From: Datnioides undecimradiatus
Taxonomy: Eukaryota > Chordata > Actinopteri > Lobotiformes > Datnioididae
Reading direction: 5' to 3'
Assembly: GCA_008933995.1 (NCBI GenBank)
Contig: WARS01000047.1
Coordinates: 186,001-250,000 of the forward strand
DNA length: 64,000 nucleotides
Shown here: positions 1 through 11,472 of the stretch, one piece after another
How the letters are laid out: the number at the start of each line of letters is the position of its first letter
Position numbering within the stretch: position 1 is the stretch's first letter
The notes under the pieces: model-generated
The model's database searches: none
What the model was told of the DNA's origin: nothing
Seen by the model: the letters and a program-made list of their open reading frames with translations, nothing else
Made by a program: the position numbers and the translations under genes

Positions 1-205
1 TCTGGAGCACGGTGAATTTCAGAACTGAAGTGACAAAACAAAGCCATATTGCAGAAGAAGGCAGAGATGGAGGAACAGGCCTGTATTGGTGAAATAATAA
101 ATATTTCAAATTTCTACTGTTTGGGAGCGAGTTGCTCTATTAGATACTCAAAGCTTCTGAATATAGGTCAAAACAACTCTTATAGCACATGACCCAGTTT
201 ACCTG

Positions 206-220
206 TTTTTTTTTTTTTTT
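206..220. repeat. Poly-T run (15)
   Basis: Uninterrupted T homopolymer. It could be a slippage tract or the reverse-strand tail of an old retroelement, but no element body is recognised next to it. Confidence 0.8.
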
Positions 221-419
221 CCAAGGCGTCATTATTGCATGCACTAATATGATTCAACTAATTATCACTTGTTATAAAATTTTCTGCAGACTTATAAATA
301 CACAGGCAGAATAGATCAAACAGAGCACAGAGATTATCCCGTAATGAATCTAATTTGCTAATCAAGTATGCGTTCTTGATTCACTGCTTATTGTCCTTGA
401 CACACACAAAGTTGTTGGG

Positions 420-443
420 TTTTTTTTTGTTGTTGTTGTTGTT
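420..443. repeat. T9 plus (GTT)5 microsatellite
   Basis: A run of nine T is followed directly by five GTT units, forming a short compound low-complexity tract. Confidence 0.8.
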
Positions 444-969
444 GCTCACAGTGAATATGCAATCATATTCCCCCTAATCCAGGTCAGTAGGCTGAGATTG
501 CTCTGCACCGCTGCTGAGATAATGCTGCTCCACAATACCTAATCACTGTTATTACCGTTTGTTCTGATATGGTGCTGAATACTCTCAGTTTTAACTGAAT
601 ATTAAAAGGTACCTCCCACATCGCTCGCAACTGTAACAGAGTAGGTGTAATGTGAAATTCAGGAATTTTACTAAGTGAGGCTGGTGACATTTGGAAGAGT
701 GCATTAAATGGATTATTCGTGTTATTAACTGAAACAAAACAGATATCTCCATGGATCTTTTTACTATTTTATGACCCAGAGCCTTGAGGGAGAGCAGGGA
801 GAGCACTGACACCAACTCACATATAAATATGCTGATGCATAAGCTTAACTTGTTTATCCATATGCTAACAGGGTTTAATCATTTACTGTTAATCCACAAA
901 AGCTGTTTAGTTTTTTTCTCTTTTTTTAACAGATGTCACCACACTTGGCCTGTTTATATTTTCGACAGA

Positions 970-997
970 GTGTGAGTGTGTGTGTGTGTGTGTGTGT
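970..997. repeat. (TG)n microsatellite
   Basis: TG dinucleotide repeat with one A interruption near its left end. Confidence 0.9.
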
Positions 998-2505
998 CAC
1001 CACATAAATCAGTGGGGTTTTTTTCTGTTCACCCTACCACTCATCCATCTACCCAACTCCATCCATCCAAAAGCTTTCCAGTGAGTTCAACCTTGTGGAA
1101 AACAAGGGAATCATGTAAAGTGGACGCTGGATAGCACAAACGACTGCAGGCAGGCTCCATCTCAATGGCTGAGCAGTTCAAAACAATTTGCTAAGTGTAT
1201 ACTATTTCCACATGAGGAGATAAAATTGCTGTTCAACTGTGGCCCTGGTGTGTTCAAAAATTGTGGTGGAAATTGAATAAAATCGATCTTCGGGGCAACT
1301 GCTCCCGTTTGAAACGCCACATTTATTTATTAAGAATCAATGTCCACGCTCACTTTCCCATACAAAGTAAAGCCGTGGCACCAACAAGAAAAAATGATAA
1401 TCAGATGCTCCTTTCCCCGTGGTATGATTTGTATTGCTAATGTAGCTGCCCTCTGCAGTGGAGCTGCTGAGTCACGGTCATTCCCATACCCCTGGAAAGT
1501 GACCTCTCTTCGGGCTGGAGACAGGTGTCTGCCCCTTCCCCCAATAGCAACCCCCGTAGCCTGAGGTTCACACACTCACACAGATGAATACAATCACACT
1601 AGGCAGCTTCCGGGTTAAAGGGTCACTCTGACATGCACAGGGCAAGCTGTCATGTCAGGCTTTATTAAGAGCCTGGGCGTCTGGGAGATTTAATTAGCGT
1701 GGTCTGTGTGAGGTAAGTCCCTCGTGCTGAAGCAGGCTAGGTGCTGGGGTAAGGTAGGGACTAATAATATGTCTCTGACTGGAGCTGGGCCAGGCCTGAT
1801 CCGTGCTTGGTTAAGGCTCAGAGCTACGAGTGACACACTGGCCTAGCTTTCCCAATTTGGATGTCTAACAACCCACTAGTGGCAGAGTAGGGATGACCTA
1901 CAGTTCATGTGAGGTAAGAGAGAGGCAAGGTGTTAGCATGGGTGGCTAATACCCTGCAAGAACAGCATCACCTGTTCACTAAGGGGATAATGGAAAACAT
2001 TTTAAACGTATGTATTCTGAGTTACCTGCAGTCGTTACAAATAATAAATGCTAACAGGAGCTGACAACTATTATTAAATCCCTTACTGTATGCAGTTTGA
2101 CTGTCACTATACATGTTTGGTTTGATTTCACTCAATCATGGCATTTTAAACCAACGATATAAGCAACAAAACAAAACTGCTGGTTACTTTTCATTTCTTA
2201 GCTAAGCTTTTGATATATGGGTTACCTATGGGATTGTGTTTGTCCTTTGCCCATTGAAAAACAACATTTTATCATTACAAAGCAAAGTTTCTTCTCAAAA
2301 TCATGTTACAGCTACTGTGGAACTACAGTACTGTCTACCAAAGTAATAGCACATATGAAATGTTTAGTATGTCAATTTTAAATCAAATAAAACTGTGGGT
2401 TTTTTTTGTTATCTGGATGAACCAACCCAAATATTATATCACACACTGCTACAAAGGTCTTGATGGTCTCTGTCATTTTGGAACAGCCATGAAGAAAACT
2501 AGTTT

Positions 2506-2625
2506 GGCCCAGTCGGGACTTCACAAAAAAAAAAAATGCTTAGCTTTGAACTGCTGTGACGCCACCAGTCAACTTTTAATGATAAAAACTTTTTTTTTAA
2601 TCATGTGGCCCGACTGCAACTGGGC
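2506..2625. repeat. Imperfect inverted repeat
   Basis: GGCCCAGTCGGGACTTCAC at 2506-2524, followed by A12, faces T9 and then GTGGCCCGACTGCAACTGGGC-like sequence at 2605-2625 on the same strand. The arms are complementary apart from a small insertion and a few mismatches, so the segment could fold into a long imperfect hairpin. It may be a decayed foldback or MITE, but no target-site duplication was identified. Confidence 0.4.
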
Positions 2626-3054
2626 ATAGTTATTCTTTCATTTGGACATTCCAATCTGAAAAAGCATGACACAAAGATCAAAATGCATGTCTGTGCGTAA
2701 CTAGATTATTTGATGTTCTTATATCAAGGGATTGTTTTGATTTCCAAACCTAAACTTGACCTTTGTCCTTGGCTCCTCTTCATCCCATCAGACATCATGT
2801 TGGCATTCAAAGCTACACCTCAGTGCAGTTCTGTTGCCGCCACTTTACTCCGACCACTCTGATGATGTTGTACCAGTGAATGTGTTATTGTAGGTGATGT
2901 GTCTGAGTGTGTAACACATGGCTCTCCAGAGACAACTTTGTCTTTGATGTAGCTGCCAGCCAGCTAGTTGGATGACTGATCAGCTGTTTCTGAAATGGGG
3001 ACGAGAGGCTATCAGGGATTTTAGCTCCACAGCCACAGGCAGATGGTGTTGTGT

Positions 3055-3106
3055 ACACACACACACACACACACACGCACGCACACCTACATACACACAC
3101 ACAGAC
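3055..3106. repeat. (CA)n microsatellite, interrupted
   Basis: CA dinucleotide array with G, CT and T interruptions, suggesting an older allele. Confidence 0.9.
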
Positions 3107-3253
3107 ATACATTTCAAGAGACTGCAGAACGCACAACCATTCAACATGTACACATACACACAGTCAGCCTGCTATAATAAACTGCATGCGCACACAGATC
3201 CATAGACACACAACATCTCTCTCAAGAGGCAATAGGTCCAGCATGACTAATTA

Positions 3254-3282
3254 AACACACACACATGCACACACACACACAC
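3254..3282. repeat. (CA)n microsatellite
   Basis: CA repeat with a single TG interruption. Confidence 0.9.
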
Positions 3283-3785
3283 CAGTCCAGCACCCTCTTA
3301 GACATTGTAAATTACTGTGGCAATAATTGCATTAGTGCAGTAAGTAAATTAAATGGCTGTATGCTTGCAGGCACTGCAGCAGGACGAGGTGCAGGTCTCT
3401 TACTGTTTACTCTGCTGCTGTAGCCCTCGCAGTCCCTGCCATGTTGTCAGCTGCTCCGCTGTCACACACCATTACCTGCAACTAGCTACCATTTCACAGA
3501 CACACTAGCACATGTATATACACGCACATGCACTACACACGCATACGCACACGGACCTTTGTAGTTTGTTTCGAACTTTATCGTGAAATTTCTTAACTGT
3601 GTCAAGATGTAATTCAACAGCACATGTATTATTCACAGCTCTTTGCCAACTCGCCCTTGTTTTTTCTTCTGTAGCTACATGCAGCTTAGCGCACAACACC
3701 TGGGAATACTAAGCAGGCAGCCATGCAGATACAGTACAGATGGATAACACTACAGCAAACTTGCCTGCTTGTCATTATGTCCAGA

Positions 3786-3816
3786 AACACACACACACAT
3801 ACACACACACACACAC
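3786..3816. repeat. (CA)n microsatellite
   Basis: CA repeat with one T interruption. Confidence 0.9.
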
Positions 3817-4639
3817 TGGTAGGAGAATGGTAGTAAGCTTAGACAGCCAGGTGTAGGTGGTGTTAGCTTTATCTAGGTGAGTATCAGGAGTCACAGCACG
3901 TCAGGGGTGCTTCTGGTCACAAGCTAAGGGGCTTAGCCAGCTGGACGCCTGTGACCTGTTAAACAGCTGATAAGCCCTCTCAGCGTGTCACCTGTTGAGC
4001 AACTGACAAGATTAATAAGTAAGAAATCTTTCAATTATGCAGCATCTTCGAGGAAAGACACAATAATATGAAGTCATGAGGACTTGAATACAACGTCAGC
4101 TGCATTTCAAATTCCAAATGTATTTATCTCACCGCATTAGAACGACAGGTGTTCATAATGCATCAAATTAAGCTGTGAGCTATCAATTATATGATAAATA
4201 ATCAATACAACAAAGTAAAACAAAATGCAGATTCAACTAGTGCAGAGGACTTAGCAGACCTACTCTAAAAAAACACTCACTTACCAGATGAAATTCAGCT
4301 AAATTTACATCACATCACATCTGAAAGGTTTGACCTAGATTAAAGCAATAATTCTGTGCGTTTGTATTGTAATCAGCATAATCATGAGCAGGCCGAAAAG
4401 CAGGTTTACTAAATTATCTGGATAATTATACTGATTCAAACCACCAAACCCTTGTCAGATCTGGGACACTGACTGATGTAAGAGTCTAAATTTGCTATTT
4501 TACTTTACAGAATGTACAATAAACACACTGCAATCAGTCAAAAAGATACAAAATGAACATTTTACAGCCAACAACCGTCATTGTTCCACCAGCCAGTCCA
4601 GTTGCACTTCTGTGCAGACTCTGATAAGATGTTATTAAG

Positions 4640-4790
4640 AGTTACAAGTCGTAATTATGTCAAAAATGTGTCCCGTGAAGCCACTGTGACCTTTGACCTC
4701 CAGAATCTAAAAGTTCATCCTTGAGGCCAACTGAATTTTTGTCTGAAGGGATCCCGTCATGGAGGGAAGTTTATGAGGACAATAGCACAG
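4640..4790. repeat. Dispersed teleost repeat relic carrying a DR1 motif
   Basis: The wording around TGACCTTTGACCTCCAGAAT and AAGTTCATCCTTGAGGCCAA matches, from memory, a repeat that recurs throughout percomorph genomes, where it continues into a stretch about a following base and an ATATC motif. Its class is not known to me and the ends are not defined here. The segment contains a perfect DR1 (see the 4687-4699 entry). The repeat assignment is recall and has not been searched. Confidence 0.6.
4687..4699 (-). promoter_or_regulatory. Perfect DR1 nuclear-receptor motif
   Basis: TGACCTTTGACCT is the reverse complement of AGGTCAAAGGTCA, the canonical direct repeat spaced by one base that is recognised by HNF4, COUP-TF and RXR/PPAR heterodimers. 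The match is exact over 13 bases and lies inside a probable repeat relic. Occupancy is unknown. Confidence 0.45.
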
Positions 4791-5924
4791 TGAAGGTACA
4801 AACCAGGTAAAAGCAACAGATAAGGTCACAACATTTATTATTATATCAATCCTGTAATATTGTATATAGTCATGCCTGAAAGAATCCTGTCATAACATGC
4901 AAGATATGGACATCATGCAAACCAATAGAGAGTGAGTAGGTTGACTAGCTCACCATCAAGCTAGTTTGATACACTTTATTTTCTTAACGTCAGATTTTCT
5001 TAATTACATTGTGCCAAGTGCGGATGAATCTTAACATTAGTTTTGAAGGTTTGTCCCTTACGTCCCAGTTTAACTGACTAACAAAGAGGGAAAAAAACAT
5101 ATTTTTGTGTCCGTGCCAGCCAACAGACAGGCCTGGGTAAAGATATTGATTTGGAAATGGAGGGTAATGGTTGGGACTAATCAAACAAAAAGGAAGCTTT
5201 TGGGATGGGGGTTGAGCTCAATAACATGGAATGAAAGCCATCTATATGAAAGGAAAAATCCATACAGTAGGTAAGCTAATGGGAGAACATTGACAGCAGT
5301 CCACATTTCTGCTGTCATACTGAGTTGAACAGGGGTCATGATACCAGGACTGTCCAATCCGATTAAGACACGGTGATCTAGGCTACAGACAGTGTCAATA
5401 CACATGAGCTGGAATGAGATCAAACCAAGGAAACAGCCACAATTACCACCACAGCCTGTGCTGGCATCTCTCCGAATGATTATGGGGCCATCTGATGCAG
5501 CTTGAGCACAAACGGTGGAATACTTTGCCGGGAAGGCAGCTGAGTCGGCACAAAGCCAAAAACTCTTGATTGAATGAGGTTGTCTTTTGAGGTGTGGCGG
5601 CTGAGAATATCTTCTATTGTTTTCCGGCAACTGCCACCATAACTTTTTAGAATTAATGTAGGTTTTCTTGTTAAAAGACGTTTACACAGCAGCAGGATCA
5701 AAGAGGAGGGCTTTCTAGAAAGGCAACCACAGTTCAGGGGATAATTTCAGTGGAAATGATCGCTACATTTTACTGGAAACTCTATTTTCTCCATGAAATC
5801 TCATTTACATTTTACTTGGGGATTGTCTCCTATAGGGAGATGGAGTAATTTATGCCTCTTGTTACTGGGCTGTCTGCTCCAGTTCTGAACTGAATATGCT
5901 ATTGTGATGTGACTTTCTTTTTAC

Positions 5925-5966
5925 TGTGTGTGCGTGTGTGTGCGTGTGTGTGTGTGTGAGTGTGTT
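5925..5966. repeat. (TG)n microsatellite, interrupted
   Basis: TG repeat with CG and AG interruptions. Confidence 0.85.
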
Positions 5967-6471
5967 TGCACGCGTTTGTGCAAAGCATCTGAAGGTGTCT
6001 TAATGCCTGCGGCAAACTGGCACATTCAGCAGATGGGAGAGAGACTGATCCCCTATTTGTTGACAGTGCACTTAAATGCACATGTATGCGTGTGTTGGTG
6101 TTTGTGAGATTGTGTGTGTATAGGTGAAACCTCACATTATAAACCAGCTCCGGTGAGTAGTAAATAAATCATAAACAAGGTGCTCAATCCCAAGACCAGT
6201 GAGATCCTCCCATTTCTATTTTTATGTGTGAGTTTGCGCTTGTGTGTGTATGAGAGAATTGGGGGGGTGGGCGCGACTACACATACAGGCTTTGCACTTT
6301 ATAAGTATTGAGGTTAATACATGGATGAATTATTAAGTTCCATGGGCAGCATTCAATCTGCAGGAGCCAGAAAAAAAGAGAATCTGATTGGCTGTAAAGA
6401 TGAAAAAAAACCCAAAGATGCACACAGGTGAGTATTTTCAGATGACTGAAATTCAGGTTTCTATCTGAGGC

Positions 6472-6496
6472 AGAGAGAGAGAGAGAGAGAGAGAGA
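6472..6496. repeat. (GA)n microsatellite
   Basis: About twelve GA units; a purine-only tract. Confidence 0.9.
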
Positions 6497-6671
6497 CAAT
6501 GACAGAGAAACAGAAAGAAATGACGTCCATCATAAATGTTTCATAAAGCTCTCAGAACTGTGAGGGATTCATCAAATCCAGAGGGAGGTCTCTGGCCTTC
6601 GTACCACTCCCTCCTCTTCAGTGCCCGACATCTATTCTCTCCCTCTCTCTCTCCATCTCTCCGTCTCTTTT

Positions 6672-6672
<1 letters not shown>

Positions 6673-6717
<45 letters not shown>
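6673..6717. repeat. (CA)22 microsatellite
   Basis: Uninterrupted CA array of about 45 bases preceded by a CT-rich stretch. It is one of the longest pure arrays in the window. Confidence 0.95.
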
Positions 6718-6719
<2 letters not shown>

Positions 6720-9700
6720 TCAGGAAGGTTATATATAGGCGTAGATAGAATCAGCTGCAGAGTTATCATCATCTGGCTTTTCATTTACCAGTCCTATTAG
6801 CCCCATTACCCTCTCAGCCAGACCCTCTGCTTGCCCTTCTGCTCCCTTTTCACAGCAAAACCATGATTATCTTTCTGAAACTCGTCTATTCCAAATGTAT
6901 TCAGCTGCTCCCTGCAATTCAAACACTTGGCTGAGTGTGTTCTCCGCTGGCTGACATGCTTGTTTGCTTGCTCGCTTGCTGGCCGGCTATGTAACTTGCT
7001 GGTGGCTACCTGGCCTGATGGGCCATTTAAGGTGCCTAAATGATGAATTCCGCAGTGGACGAGGAGCGGGCAGATGGCTTGGCCTCCAAACACTCCTCCA
7101 TGTGAACGTGCTGGGGGAGGAGGGGATGTGATCTGACAGAGGGCCTCTGTCTTACTACGCACAAGAGCTCAGAGCAGCATGCAGCAGAGCACGGTCCAGC
7201 ACACAGAGACACATGACATACCCATACACACAAAACGGAGATTATGAATAATTATGTTCAGAGATCCTTCAGTTAGATCAAAGCAAGCTGGCACCAATTT
7301 GGTTACACTCATTAAGAGCCATGTTTAATGCATGTCAGATATTTTGAAACAGTGTGGCATGTTAACGAAGTGCTGCATGTTTGGACTAGTGAGCAGAATA
7401 CGGCTAATTATAATCCCAACATGTAAAAATGCATGCGTGAGTGCGAATAGATTCATTCACGCACAAGGATATGCATCGTAATCAAGCACTTCTTATGTGG
7501 CTAATGTCATTTAAATCACATGAAATGCGGCCTGGTGTGTTTAACGAAGAAACACACCCTGAGCGTAATGTTTAAGTGAGAGCGAGGCACAACAGTGTCT
7601 GTGGGATCTATCAAAGCTGTGATAAGACTGATGTCTCCCCCCGACAGTAACACTGTTAACTGTCAGCCTGGCTGTGTAATCTGCTATAGGAGATGAAAGT
7701 TTGCTGACACAGGTTTATGCAGCGGTGGGCTTTTTAATTTACACTGCAATAAGAAATGCGACACATATTATAGGCAGCACTTTCAGCGTGTGTCTGACGG
7801 TGTGCGCTCAGAGAATATACCTAATTTGCTTGATATTGCCTTCTCATTTTATCCCAATATCCTTGGGTTACAGTATATAAGTGTGTGCCCGGACGATCTC
7901 CTACCTCATGATTTACGTCAAATGACAGTACTGTCCATTATATGTAGCAAGGCGGAAGGTCAGGGTGTGGCGTTCAGCAAATTCAATTTTCATTTCTCTT
8001 TTCAGTTTGCACTCACTCACGTCACAGAGTTGCAATAAATGTTTACCTTTAAATGAACCGTACAGTAGCTACCACCTTCCCTAATTTTCCGTGCTTTATT
8101 CTCCCCCATGTCGCTTTGATCTGAACCGTAGTCGCCATGTGTAGACAGTAATAACACTGCATGGATGTAGCATGTAAAGAAGTGTTGAATGTAATGTTGT
8201 TGGATAATGTCGGGATTTTCAGAATCCTTCTACGTCGATGTCCTTATCTGGGCGATAGTGGTTCAGCTGAGGCGTCCTCGTGCCTCCTCTGGTGCGGTGC
8301 ATCAGGAGTATAACAATCGCTGTCTGTGTGCTGCGGCCCCGGCTAAATGAGTTTGTGGTTATTAAGGCAAGTCAGGGAAAGTTACATCAGATGAAAAACA
8401 ATAACGGAGGAGAGAGAGCGGTGAGCTGGGAGAAATAATAGAATAGTGAAGCTGTTTCCAAAACACAGGTGACCATCAGCATTGACTTTTTTTCTTTTAC
8501 AGCCGCTCAAGCGCGTTCAACATCTGCTTCACCTGTTGTGGCTCTGCTGCATGTAAGCGGTGGACGTCAGCTCCGGGCAAGACGCCATTTCAAGGTAGAC
8601 AGCTCATCAAGATGATTGGCAAGTATTAGTACAAGAACTCAGGTCTAAAAATACACAACTGTGGCCTCCGGGCATATTGTACGTTTACACAAGCACATTT
8701 ACCCCCACAGCTCCTGAATATTCCATGTTCCCTGTTGGCAGGAAATATTGAAGAATAAGGGCTGGGGGCTCGAAATGAGAACAGGACGTGACCTCCAGTA
8801 GATTCACATACAAAACAGTGCGAGGTGAGAATGTGGATTGCACACACTTGTACTGCATGGGCAATTAGTAAATACAGCCTATTAAATCTGTAACATAAAC
8901 ATGAACAGTAGTGTTGCTATAAAATGACTAAGCCCTTATTGTTTCTCCGAAATGTTTAATTCAGCTAAACATTGCCTGTCCCTCCAGTGGCTGCAAATCT
9001 AGCCTACAGACCAATAAAATAGCCCGAATGTATTTTACATGACAGGGAACGCTTTTGAAGGACAGCGATAGCCCTCTTTAATGTACAAACCAACAAGTCT
9101 GATGCAACCTGGAGATCAATAATAAATTAAAGACTGCTCCAGCCACTTCACACTAAAACGACTCCCTGGAGGTGATGCCAACAAAGTCTCTTTATCTCTA
9201 CTAAGGAGCTACCCTCCTTGTTGTATCTTTCTCTCCAATGAGCTGCATGCGCTCATGCCGAAACCTACTCTGTTGATGAGTACAGTGGTGTTTTTCAAAT
9301 CAAATCAATCTGACAGACATTTCTCATGACATGCGCGCTGAATATAATCGGATAAGTTGCCCCAGCTACCTGCTCCGCGCTAAGTCAAAGTCAAAAGGAA
9401 CGAGATCTTAAATGTACAATAGACAGAACCCAGCATTTCACCTCATGCAAATGTTTGAGAAAGATTGACCAGCATCCTGCTTGTGGCACTGTCTTTTCCT
9501 CACTGTTGTGCTTTTGTTCTGAGGCGACAGCATTATCAGAACGTACTACTCCCGGTGTTATCGACCAGAATACAAGCTTTTCTACCCTTTATTTCCCCCA
9601 AAACTAGTAAACATCACCCATTCAAAGACAATTCCCCCGAGAAAGGCACGCAGCTCAGGAAAGTGATAGAAAGCACTTGTAAACGACAAACAATGGAAGA

Positions 9701-11139
9701 AAAGGTGGTGCGTTCCTCCCGGGGGAGCGTCAAGTGAGTGAGCATGTGCATAAAGTGAAGAGATTTTCCTAAAAGAGACAGTAATCAAAAATAAAGTTGA
9801 CGCGACATGACACGAAGCTCATTCTCTGACAGGGTGGAATGAAAGGGAATACAGTCTCTTTTGAAAGGGAAGACTGTAATCAGCCAGAGATGATGAAAGA
9901 TGATTTTTGTCATAATTGAGCTGGTATTGACATTAATAGTGCAATTACACGCTCAGTGTGAACTCAGCTGGTTAGTGACATTTAAAATGTACCTTTAAAG
10001 CAAATATTTAACTAAAAACAGTTCACTGGGTTGCACGTTGTCTTCTCTTTCTAAATGATTTTTCACGTGAATGGAAATAGTGTTTTCAGGGAGTATTTTT
10101 GTGATTAAAGGATCAAAGGGGCGCAAAGAGCTGATGCTGTGGCTCTGTGTTTACTTCCTCTGTCACTCAGAATAAACCCCTGACTCACTCAGTCTCTTGT
10201 TCTCTTCTCTGCTGACCATTCTGCTTCAATATGTTTCTTTCCATCCCTGCCTGTTTTCTGCTGTGGCGGAGTGTGTTTATTTTGTGGTCTCTGTGTTAGC
10301 TGTTGGCCTCCTTCCAGGTCATGTCACTCCCTAAAGATGACAGCAGGCTCGCTGGGTGAGGTGGACGCGGCCAGGTGGTCAAACATGAAGGGACGAGCCT
10401 CCCTGAGCATTGCCGAGACAGGGTCTTGCTCTGTTGTTTGCCGAATATATTGCTGGTGGTGTTCGGCATGTGGTCGTGCCAACGGCTTATTGTCCACACG
10501 GGTCAAACAGGCCATCCCAGCCCAGTCAGGTCCCTGCCAGCTGAGCGTGCCTCTTCTACATGAGGCTGGAGATAAGACGAATGACAGGGGAGGTCATTAA
10601 AACAGGAACAACATCGCTGCTCTCACTCAGCCTGAATATGAATCACGCAGCCGGCTTGGATGTGTGAATGTGCAGACACATATGATTCTCAGGAGAGGAA
10701 GCCTTTGCCTGTTGCTTGACGCTTTGGCGCTCCCCTTTCTGGCAGCACCATTGAAATGCAGACCGAAGGGGTATGGATAATGGACTGTCCCACAGTGGCA
10801 CAGCGTTCCACACACTCTCTGCCATTCCCTCAGACAGCCACTCCCGCTGTAGTCTGCACTACACATCCCCTCTTTTCAACCCCAGGGAGCTGCTGGCAAG
10901 TGGCCAACCATCACTGAGTGTGTGAGTGACTGAATATGCGCGCGTGTTAGTGCGTGTGTTTTTTGTGTGGGAACGTAGGAAGCGCTTGCTCGCCAAGAGC
11001 TATGCTTATTAATGCCCTACAGACTAAGTGCTCTCCCTTTTCTCTCTTTTGCTCTCTCCTCCACTCTTTCCCTCCTCTGCCCATCTCCACAGTCCTCTGA
11101 GTGGTCATTGCTGAGAGAGAAGGAGGAGGTGGTTATGCA

Positions 11140-11161
11140 GGGGGGGAGGGGCAGGGAGGGG
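11140..11161 (+). other. G-quadruplex-type G-tracts
   Basis: Four G runs of three or more are separated by one or two bases (G7, A, G4, CA, G3, A, G4). This meets the usual sequence rule for an intramolecular G-quadruplex. Folding is inferred from the pattern only. Confidence 0.5.
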
Positions 11162-11436
11162 TGCTGGAGGGAAGTACACGAACAAAGCAGAATATGAGAG
11201 GAAGTACACTAGTGGGCTTCGACAATGCTGAGCCCTCCCGCTGTCTCCCAGCTGCCTTCCCTGTTTGATGCTGAGAGCGATCAATATACTCAACTCAGAG
11301 CTACGCCTCAGATTGTCTCGCACTAGTCACGCTATAACCACATACATAAACCCACCAACTTTCACTATATTTAATAACAACAGAGGGTCGGACCTCTGCC
11401 AAGCACACCTGGTTACTGCAATTCAAATGCCAATTT

Positions 11437-11440
<4 letters not shown>

Positions 11441-11470
<30 letters not shown>
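11441..11470. repeat. (CA)15 microsatellite
   Basis: Uninterrupted CA array. Confidence 0.95.

Positions 11471-11472
<2 letters not shown>

Larger units (their letters stand above)
1..2500. other. Non-coding, unassigned
   Basis: No exon, RNA gene or transposon end is recognised. The stretch holds a T run (206-220), a T run joined to a short GTT repeat (420-443), one TG microsatellite (970-997) and otherwise complex AT-rich sequence. Open frames here are under 110 codons and lack any family motif. CCACTAGTGG near 1872 is a 10-base palindrome without a known role. Confidence 0.6.
2640..4630. other. Non-coding, CA-rich interval
   Basis: The interval holds three CA microsatellites and an impure CA tract (about 3508-3552), separated by ordinary complex sequence. 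At 2757-2769 there is TGACCTTTGTCCT, one mismatch from a DR1 nuclear-receptor element. No coding frame is supported; the apparent CA-derived peptides rich in His and Thr are repeat artefacts. Confidence 0.6.

Noticed and set aside
5181-5630. Minus-strand 149-codon frame
   Set aside because: No recognisable family and no supporting promoter or splice signals.
9445-9452. Octamer ATGCAAAT (also at 14,810 and 30,412)
   Set aside because: Three 8-base hits are about what chance gives in 64 kb on two strands.
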